DNA of 40,296 nt from Azolla pinnata (Eukaryota; Streptophyta; Polypodiopsida; Salviniales; Salviniaceae). The translations under genes and the position numbers were made by a program. How positions within the stretch are numbered: position 1 is the first letter of the stretch; every line of letters begins with the position of its first letter. The stretch is taken from NCBI GenBank assembly GCA_037176905.1, contig JBBBWG010033174.1, positions 1-40,296 of the forward strand, in the 5' to 3' direction. This document shows positions 30,778 through 40,296 of this stretch, piece after piece. The notes under the pieces were generated by a model. The model saw only the letters and a program-made list of their open reading frames with translations, was not told the origin of the DNA and did no database searches.

Positions 30778-33700
30778 ATGGAGGGACGCAGCTTCCCTTC
30801 TCAACGCAAGAGAAACCGGTTTTCCTATGACGAGCCCCTCCCGGATGAAGAAGGGCCCAGGTACCCTGCTGCCATATAACCCACTGCTACTCTCTCTTTC
30901 TCTTCTCTTCCACCACCGGTTTCCATTCAAACGTTCTGGCTGCACAGAGACAAGAAGCTCCGATTCCCCAAAGGGAAGAAGGATCCCCAAAAGATAGATG
31001 CTGTACTTGCTTCCGAAGGAGAGATCCCGTCGACTGATCCAAGGGTCGCGGCAAAAGAAAGAGCGGGAAGAAGAACTATTACCTTTAGCGACGTAGAAGA
31101 TGTCTCCTTCCCTGCTGATGTTTGTGAAGCCGAAGAAGAGTATCAGGCATGTGGACTCCCCTCTCTCCAATATCTGTAAAAGAAAATAATCAGTGGCCTT
31201 ATCAGGATAAGTTAGGTTATGAGTGTAGTTATTCATTGAAAATATCTATTCTTGCAACATAAGAGGAGCTTCTGACCTCAGTGCGATGGGCACTTCCAAT
31301 ATTTGAGAAACAGTTTGGGTTTTTTTTAGGTAATTCTCATTACTACTTTTTGGCAATCACATTGTTTACTATAATTTACGCCTGCATCCTTTTCAAAAAA
31401 ATGAGTTTCTTGTGGTCTATAGCTCTTATGTTTCATGAACTTCAAGTTTAGAGTATTTCCCCCTGCAAGAAAGTTAAGTTTTGAGTATCTACTCCTGCTA
31501 TATTTTGAAGGATGTTGATTTTTTCAATGCTTTTCCAGTCGAAATGTTTGATCAGGCATGACTTATTTGCTATTGATAGGTGTATGATGTGAACTTTAGT
31601 TCAAAGCTTGGAAAATCCTTGAGTTTTACGATGGAACATGGAAGGACTCCTCATCTCAATATTTCTTATGCTTAACCTAGTTCAATTTTCAAACAAAAAA
31701 AGATCATTCTGGAAAATTGTGCTTTCCATGGCCTTTTGTACACTGCGTGAGGCCATGATGAATTGTTTCAAAAGTGTAGCAGTCTTATGGCCTCAAACCG
31801 TGTTAAACCCTTTGAAATGATGAATGATGATACAAATGAAAGCTGATTGTGATTTTGGCATTGAAATGTTGTAGCTTAAAATAGGTATATCCTTACACCC
31901 ATGTTTCTGACATAAGATAGGATTGAAATTGCACATTGAAAGAATTTTAGAGTATTTGTTGCAAAGACATAAATGCCTACAAAATTTATAGCTTTAGTTT
32001 AAAGTTTCTTTGAATGCATGGTTTTAGGAATTTTATGTATTTATACATTAAGAATTAAGTAATAAAATCAAGCTATTTTACAATTCACGTAAGTGTATTG
32101 CTGTGTGTTCTATATATTCATACATTAGAATGCTTAAAATACCAAGTTGTTACTTGTGCTGGTGTTCTAAATTCTATGATGCATTGACCACAGGAAGATT
32201 TCGATGAGGAGGATGAAGGAGTCACCATTGAACCTTTCAATTTGAAACAAGAAAGGGAGGAAGGCTATTTTGATGCAGATGGAAACTACGTAGAATACAG
32301 AAATGATAATGATGTAAAGGTATGATTGAGGGTACCATCATCACTACTGAACGCCTTTTTCTTTTCTTGTAACATTGTTTGATTTTCTATTCCACCAGGA
32401 TGCTTGGTTAGATACCGTACAGGTGGATACGACTCTGGCTGCAAAACACATGAAAAAGTATGCCAAAGAAGAAGTAGAACACACCTTATCATCCAAAGAG
32501 CTAGCAGCAATTAAGCGGAGGATTGCAGATGTTCTTCTTCCAGGAGAAACGGTGCATTCTTTGTCTAGCATTTTGTAAGTGCATTTATTCTAGAATGCCC
32601 TTACTAGCAATTGTAAGGGCGATAATACGCTTAGTATCATACAGACAACTGGAGGGAAGCAGCTCTTTTATATCATAGTGCTACATATCTTGTCCATTGA
32701 TACATCATTAGCGCCATTGTTTGATTGTGCATGCGTGTGTTATGCTAATGTCAAATCATGTAGGGTAAATTGAAATCTAATTATGTGGAGTGTAGATTGC
32801 TCGTAGTTTTGCAACGGAAGTGCGTAAACTGATCTAATTATGGGTTTTGCATGTGATTATTCTATTAATGATATAGGTGCTGAAGGCATTGAGACGATTG
32901 AAATCATCTTCCTCTGAAAGCACCAAGCATTCAAAGGCAAAAATGTCAATTCAAACAAAGGAAACGTTTGATATGCTCACAGAAGATTCCATGAAACTTT
33001 TAGATTATGGTGAATATAGTAAGTATCTATTTGGTTAATCTCAGACGTTTTTATTGAAATTGGAAAAACGAAGAAAATGAAGAGATACTTATGATTCATG
33101 TGGCTCTACTCTGCATTGATGTGTTCTAGATGTTTATGAGGAAGCAAAGGAAACATTTCAGCGGGAGGCAGGTAAATCACTGATTAAATGTTGATCGGAG
33201 AAGCTGACAACATTGTATCATCTTCTGTACTTTTATCCATTTCAACACTTTAAGAGATTGTTGCTGTGTCTGTTAATTATCTTTGCAATGTTCGGTGCTT
33301 ATGGGAGTTTTTCCTACTGAAGTGTGATACGTTTGGTTAGAACATCACAAAGTTATTAGTGATGATTATGTGCACTACATATGGATACCCTGTTTTGTCT
33401 CATGGCTTTCATAGTATTCAACATCCAACAAAGATCATTAGATGGTACAGCAGAATATGGAATTAATTTGAAAATAAAATGAGAAACGTAACATATGGTA
33501 CTTAAGTTTGATTGGTCTCAGAGTTTAGTAAACTTGCATGTATTTCTTTATATAATTAAAGTGAAATTGAAGGGTTCTCAAGAAATTTCAACTAGCTAAT
33601 GCACATGATTGGAGCATAGAAATGATAAAAGCACCAAACAAATTATTTAAATGTCATTCTGAAAAGAGACATGGCATGATGGGTTTAGTGAATGTCCAAA

Positions 33701-35158
33701 GGTGCAAAAACCTGCTGTCAATCCCCAACTCTTAACTTTGTAAAGGATAACCCAAATTTTTTGCAGTAGTAATCCTAATTTTAGTTTTTATATAAGTTTG
33801 TAGCAATGAATGAACACTAGATTTAACAGTAGTCTGCTTAGGTTGGTTTTGAATGTGTACATTGGAGAGTATTGCAATGAATCTTCCCACAATAATGGCT
33901 TCCATAATGGCAGATCTTTACATTTCCTCGTTGACTTCAGATAAAACTACAGCATTCCCATCTTGCTGACTACTAGCTTCTTCAATTTGCTACAGAAGGA
34001 TACGAGATCCTTGAGAAGTCAAAATTGAGGCTGCAAGAAGGAGCTGGGACTAGCTTTGATATGTTTGGAGATGAAGAAAATTCTCTTGAGACAGAAAAAA
34101 ACAGTAAGAAGACTGATGACAAGATACCTTCGAGAAACTCAACAGCACCGTCTGAAGACATGTTCGCTGAAGATGAGAATGTAACAGATGGAAAGAGCGA
34201 AAATACAGAAGGTTTGTATCTCATCGTCTCTGACAAGTTGTGGCCTTAGCAGTATCCTGATTTTCATTTGTCTTTGTTATCCAGATCTAGGCATTTCAGC
34301 TGATCCGGGGTATGTGTATGACGAAACAAGTGGGTATGTATGTCTCTAATCACAATATCGATCATCCAAAGAGCGTTGAAAAGGTTTTGTTTTTTCAGCA
34401 CATATTTCTGGTTTATATAAAGAGAGTTGAGAGTACACCATGAAGGGAAGTTTTTGTGAACATCGTTGAAACAGTTGAACCTTTGAAAGCTTTTCAGAAT
34501 CATGACTATGTTATTCTCCTGTGTTGATTTTTTATTGACATGTTTCTTCTGGGATAGGTGTTTCCAATAAGTGCACAAACTTGAGCTTGTTTTGGTAATA
34601 TTGTTGAATATAATCTGAAGTTTTCTTTATGACCATTTCTCTAGTTACTACTACAACAGTGCTGTTGGTTACTACTATGATGGAAACACTGGACTGTTCT
34701 GCAATGCTGGTACGGGACAATGGTAAGAAAGTAGTACTAGGCTACACGTGATCCAGCAAATAATCCTACATATTAATTTTATACATAAAAAAGAGCTAAA
34801 TTTTCTGGATGGAAACGGTGGGATTGAATTGTTTGATGCATGATGGGATTTGCAATGTTCAGCTTCAGTCAGTTTTCAACTGTCTGGAGATTTGTCTTGT
34901 GCTGTCTACTGCTACTAGTCTTTCACATTAGGCAATCATGCAGCATCCTTTATTGATGTCTAGAAATGTTGGGGCTAGATTCCAAATTACTTGCTGTCTT
35001 AGTTGTGGAATGAACTCCAGTTAAAAATCCAGTTGTATTTTGTTTCTCACATATGTTGCCACAGGTTCAGATTTGATGAAGGGAGCAATTCTTACTTGGA
35101 GATAGCGGAAGGCTCGATGATGAGAAATGAAAACACTGATGAAGGGATTAGGGGTTGA
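30778..35158 (+). CDS. LIN1/CD2BP2-like U5 snRNP protein with C-terminal OCRE-like repeats, 10 exons, 393 aa
   Basis: Homologue of the U5 snRNP-associated LIN1/CD2BP2 (52K) protein, a nuclear splicing-assembly factor. Exons: 30778-30860, 30948-31146, 32194-32319, 32399-32551, 32877-33018, 33130-33171, 33996-34211, 34285-34333, 34645-34722, 35065-35158; the frame closes. Family blocks: KKLRFPKGKK, VAAKERAGRR, TIEPFNLKQEREEGYFDADG, DAWLD, LSSKELAAIKRRIADVL, VLKALRRLK, MLTEDSMKLLDYGEYNVYE, FQREAEGYE and FDMFGDEE. The C-terminus (about 330-373; YVYDETSGYYYNSAVGYYYD, then GQWFRFD) is an aromatic OCRE-like repeat. Animal and yeast members carry a GYF domain there instead. Intron 2 appears to start with GC (CAG|GCATGT). 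Intron 4 uses a weak donor (ACG|GTGCAT). The ATG at 30778 is chosen because exon 1 (MEGRSFPSQRKRNRFSYD) splices in phase to DKKLRFPKG. Confidence 0.9.
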
Positions 35159-36594
35159 AGGGAACCAGCATATGATGAGATCTTTTGTGAAATGTAGTCT
35201 TGTTGTAAACATGGGCACAGTACACTTTCACTGTTCTTGGCGACTTTTCGAGAGAATGGGAAAAGCTAAAGCCTCAAAATTGTATGGAATGAATGATGGG
35301 TATATATATTGAGGTAAATCTGTTCTTTTTTCTCTCCCTTAAACATGTTGATGTGTCATGGGTTATGTGTGGATTCGTAAAAGGTGTTGTCAATGAGGCA
35401 GGCAAAGGTGGTTGATCTTCCACAATATATTTGTGACCTGAAATATGTGTTTTCCATAAAAATGTAAGCTATTGGAGGAGGCAAAGAATTGCTAGCTCTC
35501 TTCTTAAGACTTAGCTTGTGTCTCCTTTCCAATGTCGTGATCCATTTATTTATCCACTAAACTGATTAATACCACAATCCACCGTTTGAATCTTGTTCAT
35601 GGAAATGGAAGTGACACTGAACAACAGAGTTGTGTTGAAACTAGATTTGGAAAATGTAGATTATTGCGCTTCTAGTCATGGTCTGCAAATTGAGCTTGAA
35701 CAATCAGACTCGCTATCTTTGTGATCAGAGTATATAGTAAATCTCCATCCCTTGTAGGTTGGTGGTGCCAAGCTGTTGTTAGACGATCACCTCTAGAATG
35801 GGGCAAGCAAGGAAACCCATCGATGGGGCATTATTTTCCCCTTGGAAAGTCTGTGAATTCACGATAGATGAGCATTTCGAGTTCTGCTTTCTACACATTG
35901 CTGATCTATACACACGCTGCACACATGCGCAATGATTTCTTTTGCAATCTACATAAAACAGTCCAGGTGTTGAAATGGATTGGAAATCTCAATGTAATAG
36001 CCCTAAACTTTGGGCGGATGTGTCAACACTTCATGTGGGCATTTTATTCCAAAGGCTGAAATTTCAGCTTTTATTTGGGCAAATTTGAAGCAAAATGCCC
36101 TTCAATGTAGATGCTCCGCCTGCAGCCATGCCTTACATGGCTGCTTATTTCACCTCGGAGAAAGGAAGCCCTTCCTAAATCAACGCAGGTTGGTACGTCT
36201 TATCTGTTTCTCTCTTCTCTTCGATTTCCCCTGTTTGTTTGTACAGGCTTCTTCCTTGTTTGATCCCTTCCCCCTCCACATGAATTTTTGGTCTCTGGTT
36301 TCATTTCTATGTAAAAATCTAGGGTTTAAGATGGCCGTTAGCCTGACACACCTGAAAACTTCATATTCAATTGAATGTGACAATTTCCGAAACCTGTACC
36401 ATGGTTCGGTAATAAGGCAAAGGTCCTGGAATAACAACCTCAATGGTGCCTGTATTGTGCTCATGTGCTGCAACGTTATGCATGTACATTTATGTGGCAT
36501 ACTTATGGGGATACAATGGGGGCGATGCCATATGCTTATGTTCAAGTCCCTATCATTCCCTTCTTGGGCCAAGTTCCCCTAAAATCTTGGTCAT
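35159..36594. other. Intergenic between LIN1 and the second PPR gene
   Basis: No family is recognised. A 190-codon open frame at 36010-36582, ending just before the PPR start, has no repeats, domain or codon pattern that would support it. The LIN1 3' UTR and the PPR promoter are expected here. Confidence 0.45.
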
Positions 36595-38304
36595 ATGTTG
36601 CGGCTGAGAATCAATGGCTCTTGCCAAATCGGTCGAAGGTCAGCGATACGATGCAAAGAATTGACAACACTACCACAATCTAAGAAATTTGCAAGGGAAA
36701 CTGATATAGAAGATTACCAATATGGGCAATCAAGCAAGATGGATGCAGTTACGCATTTCACCAGCCTGCTGCAGAAATGTGGTAATGAGAGATCTCTTGC
36801 CGATGCGAAGCGCATCCATACTCAAATCAGAAGGAATGGGCTCGAGCAGAACGCTCGCTTAGCACACCGCCTTATCTGGACTTATGATAAATGCGCGAGC
36901 CCAAAAGATGCATGGGAGACCTTTAAGACCCTTGGTATGAAAGGCATTGTGGCATGGAACATGATGATTGGATCGTATGCTCGCCATGGCCATAGAGCAC
37001 TTGCATGTCAAGTGTTCCATGAGATGCTCGAAGCGGGCCTCCAGCCTGACAAGGTCACTTACCTCAACATACTGAATGCCTGTAACAAACCATTCTCTTT
37101 GGACGATGGAAGAGCTTTACATTCTTGCATTCTCAATAATGCTTCTATGGATTCAGATATTGCAGTCTCCACTTCCATTGTGCATATGTATGGGAAGTGT
37201 GGTAAGGTCGAGGATGCACACTGTGTCTTCAACAAAATGTCAAAGCGTAACGTAGTCTCATGGACTGCAATGGTATCAGCATATGCTCAGGAAGGCTTGA
37301 GTAAGGCGGTTATCCAATTATTCTCACAGATGCTCCAAACGGGGGTGCTTTTGAACAAGATAACCTTTGTTTCTATGTTGAACTCATGCACAAACCCACA
37401 AGCTCTATGCGACGGCAAACGTTTCCATTTTTATATAGTCGAGCGGAAACCTGACCTTGGTAAAATACTAGGCACTGCTTTGGTGAGTATGTATGGTCGA
37501 TGTGGAAGCTTGAGTGATGCCCGATATATATTCGACAATCTGCCTTTGAAGCATGACGTAGTGTTGTGGACGGCTATGATCACAACATATACAGATTATG
37601 AGGCTCCGGAAGAAGCGCTACGGCTCTTCCAAAGCATGATATTGCATGAGGTGAGAGCAAATAAAATCACATTTGCAAGCATTCTTGAAGTGTGCTCCAC
37701 TGTGGCTGCTTTCACAGAAGGAAGACTTCTTCACTGGCATGTCATCAACGAAGGCATCGAAAAAGACCTCGTAGTCTGCAATGCCCTTATCAACGTATAT
37801 AACAAATGTGGAAGTGTTAAGGATGCTCATGCCGTCTTTACGAGTATGTCGAAACATGATGTAATATCCTGGAATGCCTTGATCGCTGGGTATGCCCAGC
37901 ACGGCCATGGGAAAGAGGTTGTACCACTTTTTCAACAAATGCAACGAGAGAGAGTAAGGCCAGATACAATAACCTTCGTTAGTGTGCTTTCAGCCTGTAG
38001 CCATGCCGGTTTGGTTCATGAAGCCTGCTATTATTTCACGTTAATGAAGGCAGAGTATCGCATCAAGCCGAATGTCGAGCACTATCGATGCGTGGTTGAT
38101 CTTCTGGGAAGGGTGGGGAGGGTCGAAGAGGCCGAGGAGCTTATCCGAGACATGCCATATGTACCCGGTGCCATGGCATGGTCGAGTTTGCTTGGCGCTT
38201 GCAAAGTTCATGGCAATGTCGGCTATGGAAAAGATGCTGCTGGGCATGTGCTCGAGTTTAACTCGAGAGATGTTGCGGCGGTATCTATGTTGTCAACGGC
38301 TTAG
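36595..38304 (+). CDS. PLS-class pentatricopeptide repeat protein ending inside the E motif, 569 aa, intronless
   Basis: Likely organellar RNA-binding protein. The first 48 residues are basic (MLRLRINGSCQIGRRS...) and could be a transit peptide. PPRs begin near residue 50 (FTSLLQKCGNERSLADAKRI) and form about four P-L-S triplets, marked by IVAWNMMIGSYARHG, NVVSWTAMVSAYAQEG, VVLWTAMITTYTD and VISWNALIAGYAQHG. The last repeats follow (LSACSHAGLVHEA, VVDLLGRVGRVEEAEELI). The E motif starts normally (MAWSSLLGACKVHGNVGYGK) but the protein stops at RDVAAVSMLSTA, where relatives continue through a second E helix, E+ and often DYW. It is either a natural short E form or a truncated copy. It has no close sequence relation to the upstream minus-strand PPR beyond the family pattern. 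Confidence 0.85.
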   Translation: MLRLRINGSCQIGRRSAIRCKELTTLPQSKKFARETDIEDYQYGQSSKMDAVTHFTSLLQKCGNERSLADAKRIHTQIRRNGLEQNARLAHRLIWTYDKCASPKDAWETFKTLGMKGIVAWNMMIGSYARHGHRALACQVFHEMLEAGLQPDKVTYLNILNACNKPFSLDDGRALHSCILNNASMDSDIAVSTSIVHMYGKCGKVEDAHCVFNKMSKRNVVSWTAMVSAYAQEGLSKAVIQLFSQMLQTGVLLNKITFVSMLNSCTNPQALCDGKRFHFYIVERKPDLGKILGTALVSMYGRCGSLSDARYIFDNLPLKHDVVLWTAMITTYTDYEAPEEALRLFQSMILHEVRANKITFASILEVCSTVAAFTEGRLLHWHVINEGIEKDLVVCNALINVYNKCGSVKDAHAVFTSMSKHDVISWNALIAGYAQHGHGKEVVPLFQQMQRERVRPDTITFVSVLSACSHAGLVHEACYYFTLMKAEYRIKPNVEHYRCVVDLLGRVGRVEEAEELIRDMPYVPGAMAWSSLLGACKVHGNVGYGKDAAGHVLEFNSRDVAAVSMLSTA

Positions 38305-39248
38305 TGTGTCGAATAGCGAAAAAAAAATCGATACCCATTGTTGGACTGTCGTGTAACACAAATTTATGCCTGTAACAGAAGACACTTCCCCATCACAAAG
38401 AACCTGGAGAACGTTGTTGATGTGTGCATGAAAGGCTTCGATGAAATCGGTAATCTTGGGTGGATGAATCTGGGTTTCTCAAAGGTATGTGGTTGGTTTG
38501 TCTGCTATTGTTTTTATGTTTGGACCGGTTTAGATAGTTGTTCTGATGCTAAAAATAGCTTTGCGCATTCCCCCAAAGCTAGGATGCTATCGCTTAGCCG
38601 ATAGGAGGTGTGTTTTTTGATTGCCCATATTGAGCTGTGAACTGCCAGCCACGTTTTTAAATCGTAGGGAAGGGTGTATTTCGTCGTCTGATTTCAGCGC
38701 AAAGGAGAACATCTCTGTAAATTGCATCTCTTTATTAGCTTACTGTAGCATAAGTTTATGTGATTTGTGTGTCAGACCAAGTGACGTTTGACACAACCAT
38801 GGTAGGTAGCAAAATATGGCTTTTAAGAGTATCAAAGTTAAGGTTACAGTAGGAAGATCATGAGGAGCAGGGTGGCCGTTGCCTGCAGTTTCTGAGAATC
38901 AGAGCAGCTATTTGCTAAACAACGGCTCATGCTTACTGCATTGCAGTATGTGGACTGATTTGACGATGGAAGCGAATCGCAGTAGTCGTAGTTTGCTGCA
39001 GTCGGCATCATCCTTAAAAGCTCTTTGGAATAGCGAGGTGAAGGGGAGAGAATTTTTGTGATGAATCCGACCTGATAAAGCATGCTGGACAGCTATCAAA
39101 GTCTGTCCAGAGGGGATCCGGGTGAGAACATGTACAGCTCTGAGCATGGCATTCGGATACAAATGGTGTGATTTGATCACAATTTGGGCCCGTCAGAATC
39201 ACGGGTGTTAAAGAGATGTGGTAAGGCACGGCTGTTGCTTGAGTGGAC
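38305..39248. other. Spacer between two tandem PPR genes
   Basis: No coding region is recognised. The reading frame that would continue the E domain of the left PPR gene is not restored within the first few hundred bases in any frame I read. An in-frame stop at 39240 bounds the next PPR frame. Confidence 0.5.
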
Positions 39249-40296
39249 ATGCCTCCATGGCAGCAGGCCAGCAGCAATCGCTGCGTGTCAGCAGCGTCAA
39301 CGGAACGACAACAACAGGTGATGCTGGTGGAGCTGCTGCAGAGGTGTGGGAGAAGCAAGGAGCTATGGCGAGGGATCCTGCTGCATGCCCATATCGTGGA
39401 GAGGGGTCTCCTGGAGCAGAATCCGTACATGGGGAGCAATGTGATCAGCATGTATTGCAGGTGCGGAGCGGTGGCGAGGGCGCAGCAGGTGCTGGATGAG
39501 CTTCCAGTGCAAGGCACGGTGGCGTGGAATGCGCTGATGGCGGGCTACGTGGGGGCGGGGAAGCCGCAGCGGGCGATCCATGTCTTCCTGCAGATGCCGC
39601 AACTGGGCGTTGCGCGCAGCGGGGTGAGCCTCATGTGCGGCTTGAAAGCGTGCGGAATGGGCGGAGCGTGCGAAGTGGGCATGGAGATCCATGGCGAGAT
39701 CGTGGCGCGAGGCATGCTGTCGGAAGAAGAAGAAGAAGAGGGAGCAGCAGCAGCACTGGCAGGAAGGGGGGAGGAGAAGAGAAGGCTCGGGAACGCGCTG
39801 GTGAGCATGTATGCGAGATGCGGCGAGCTGGGCATGGCGCGGGCGGCTCTCGGGGGGTTGCCGCCAGCCGCACGCGACGGCATCTCGTGGGCGGTGCTCG
39901 TGTGGGGGTACGAGCGGTGGGGCCGAGGGCGGGACGCGGTCGAGTGCTTGGGCTGCATGCGCAACGCGGGGTTCGAGCCGGACGAGGCCACGCTGGCGAG
40001 CGCGCTGAGAGCGTGTGCCGCGAGGAGGAGCGCGAGCGCGAGCAGCAGCGTGGGCGAAGAAGAAGGAGAAGAAGGAGAAGAAGGAGGAGGAGAAGAGTGG
40101 GAGGAGGGCGAGCGCATCCATGCGGAGATCGTGCGGCGGCGTCTGCCGTTGACGAGTCGGCGCGACATCGGCGCGATGCTGGCGGACATGTACGCCAAGC
40201 GCGGGAAGCTGGCGGCGGCCCGCGACGCGCTGGACGAGGCGCCCGAGAGGGACGTGGTGGGCTGGTCGGCGCTCGTGGCGGGGTACGGGCGGCGGC
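39249..40296 (+). CDS. PLS-class pentatricopeptide repeat protein, 5' part, GC-rich, runs off the window
   Basis: Open frame of at least 349 codons without a stop, starting MPPWQQASSNRC. The next in-frame ATG is at 39321 (MLVELLQRCGRSKELW). The ATG at 39249 follows an in-frame stop at 39240, so the start is one of these two. PPR units are clear: LLHAHIVERGLLEQNPYMGS, VISMYCRCGAVARAQQVLDE, VAWNALMAGYVGAGKPQRAI, LVSMYARCGELGMARAAL, ISWAVLVWGYERWGRGRDAV, LADMYAKRGKLAAARDALDE and VVGWSALVAGYGRR. Two Glu/Gly/Ala-rich insertions interrupt the array, SEEEEEEGAAAALAGRG (about 39720-39780) and a longer one near 40030-40110 (GEEEGEEGEEGG core). Both fall in linkers of the segment leading to IH.EIV-type helices. 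The base composition is strikingly GC-rich compared with the other two PPR genes. The C-terminal class (E, E+ or DYW) is outside the window. Confidence 0.85.
   Translation, partial: MPPWQQASSNRCVSAASTERQQQVMLVELLQRCGRSKELWRGILLHAHIVERGLLEQNPYMGSNVISMYCRCGAVARAQQVLDELPVQGTVAWNALMAGYVGAGKPQRAIHVFLQMPQLGVARSGVSLMCGLKACGMGGACEVGMEIHGEIVARGMLSEEEEEEGAAAALAGRGEEKRRLGNALVSMYARCGELGMARAALGGLPPAARDGISWAVLVWGYERWGRGRDAVECLGCMRNAGFEPDEATLASALRACAARRSASASSSVGEEEGEEGEEGGGEEWEEGERIHAEIVRRRLPLTSRRDIGAMLADMYAKRGKLAAARDALDEAPERDVVGWSALVAGYGRR

Noticed and set aside
30039-31236. Two long minus-strand frames rich in Pro, Ser, Gln and Arg
   Set aside because: The 20-bp minisatellite is open in all frames by its composition; the frames carry no start context or domain, and the second runs antisense through LIN1 exons 1 and 2.
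36010-36582. 190-codon open frame just before the second PPR gene
   Set aside because: No recognisable domain or repeat, many Cys and Phe as expected from untranslated T-rich sequence; more likely the 5' flank.
39218-39499. 93-codon frame overlapping the third PPR gene
   Set aside because: It is a shifted frame; the PPR helices read in the frame starting at 39249.
1-40296. CRISPR array, operon or bacterial mobile system
   Set aside because: The window is clearly plant nuclear DNA; tandem arrays here lack the regular repeat-spacer structure of CRISPR.

Overview
The window is nuclear DNA of a land plant. The evidence is spliceosomal introns with plant-type GT-AG borders and plant gene families: a WIN2-type PP2C, a TTL protein, MTP5, a CTR9/VIP6 fragment and PLS-class PPR proteins. 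Three PPR genes in 40 kb, roomy AT-rich introns and abundant decayed retroelements fit a seed-free vascular plant such as a fern better than a seed plant. That placement is inference from protein style, not from a database search.

Layout: 1-3.0 kb is repeat-rich intergenic DNA with a tRNA-like SINE relic and a LINE relic. 3.6-6.3 kb (+) is a seven-exon PP2C phosphatase gene. 7.9-12.9 kb (-) is a seven-exon TPR/thioredoxin-like (TTL) gene, convergent with the PP2C. 12.9-15.0 kb is a head-to-head intergenic region full of triplet repeats. 15.0-21.8 kb (+) is a ten-exon MTP5-type cation diffusion facilitator. 23.4-26.2 kb (-) is an intronless E+ class PPR gene. 27.7-28.2 kb (-) is a broken 5' fragment of a CTR9 gene. 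29.2-29.7 kb (-) is a decayed gag of a Ty3-type retrotransposon. 30.1-30.7 kb is a 20-bp minisatellite directly upstream of a ten-exon LIN1/CD2BP2-like U5 snRNP gene (30.8-35.2 kb, +). 36.6-38.3 kb (+) is a second PPR gene that stops inside its E motif. 39.2 kb to the edge (+) is a third, GC-rich PPR gene that runs out of the window.

The genes do not form a pathway. They cover signalling (PP2C, TTL), Golgi zinc loading (MTP5), splicing (LIN1) and organelle RNA processing (PPRs). All exon borders given here were set by eye from reading frame, splice consensus and family conservation; coding lengths close in frame for PP2C (284 aa), TTL (1023 aa), MTP5 (520 aa) and LIN1 (393 aa).

I see no new enzymatic system. 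The notable non-gene structure is a high density of mid-length tandem repeats in introns and promoters (20, 44, about 67 and 65-77 bp units), a 125-bp repeat at 124/125 identity that brackets most of MTP5, triplet expansions encoding or abutting low-complexity protein ends, a probable GC-AG intron, and a degenerate tRNA-Thr-like sequence.
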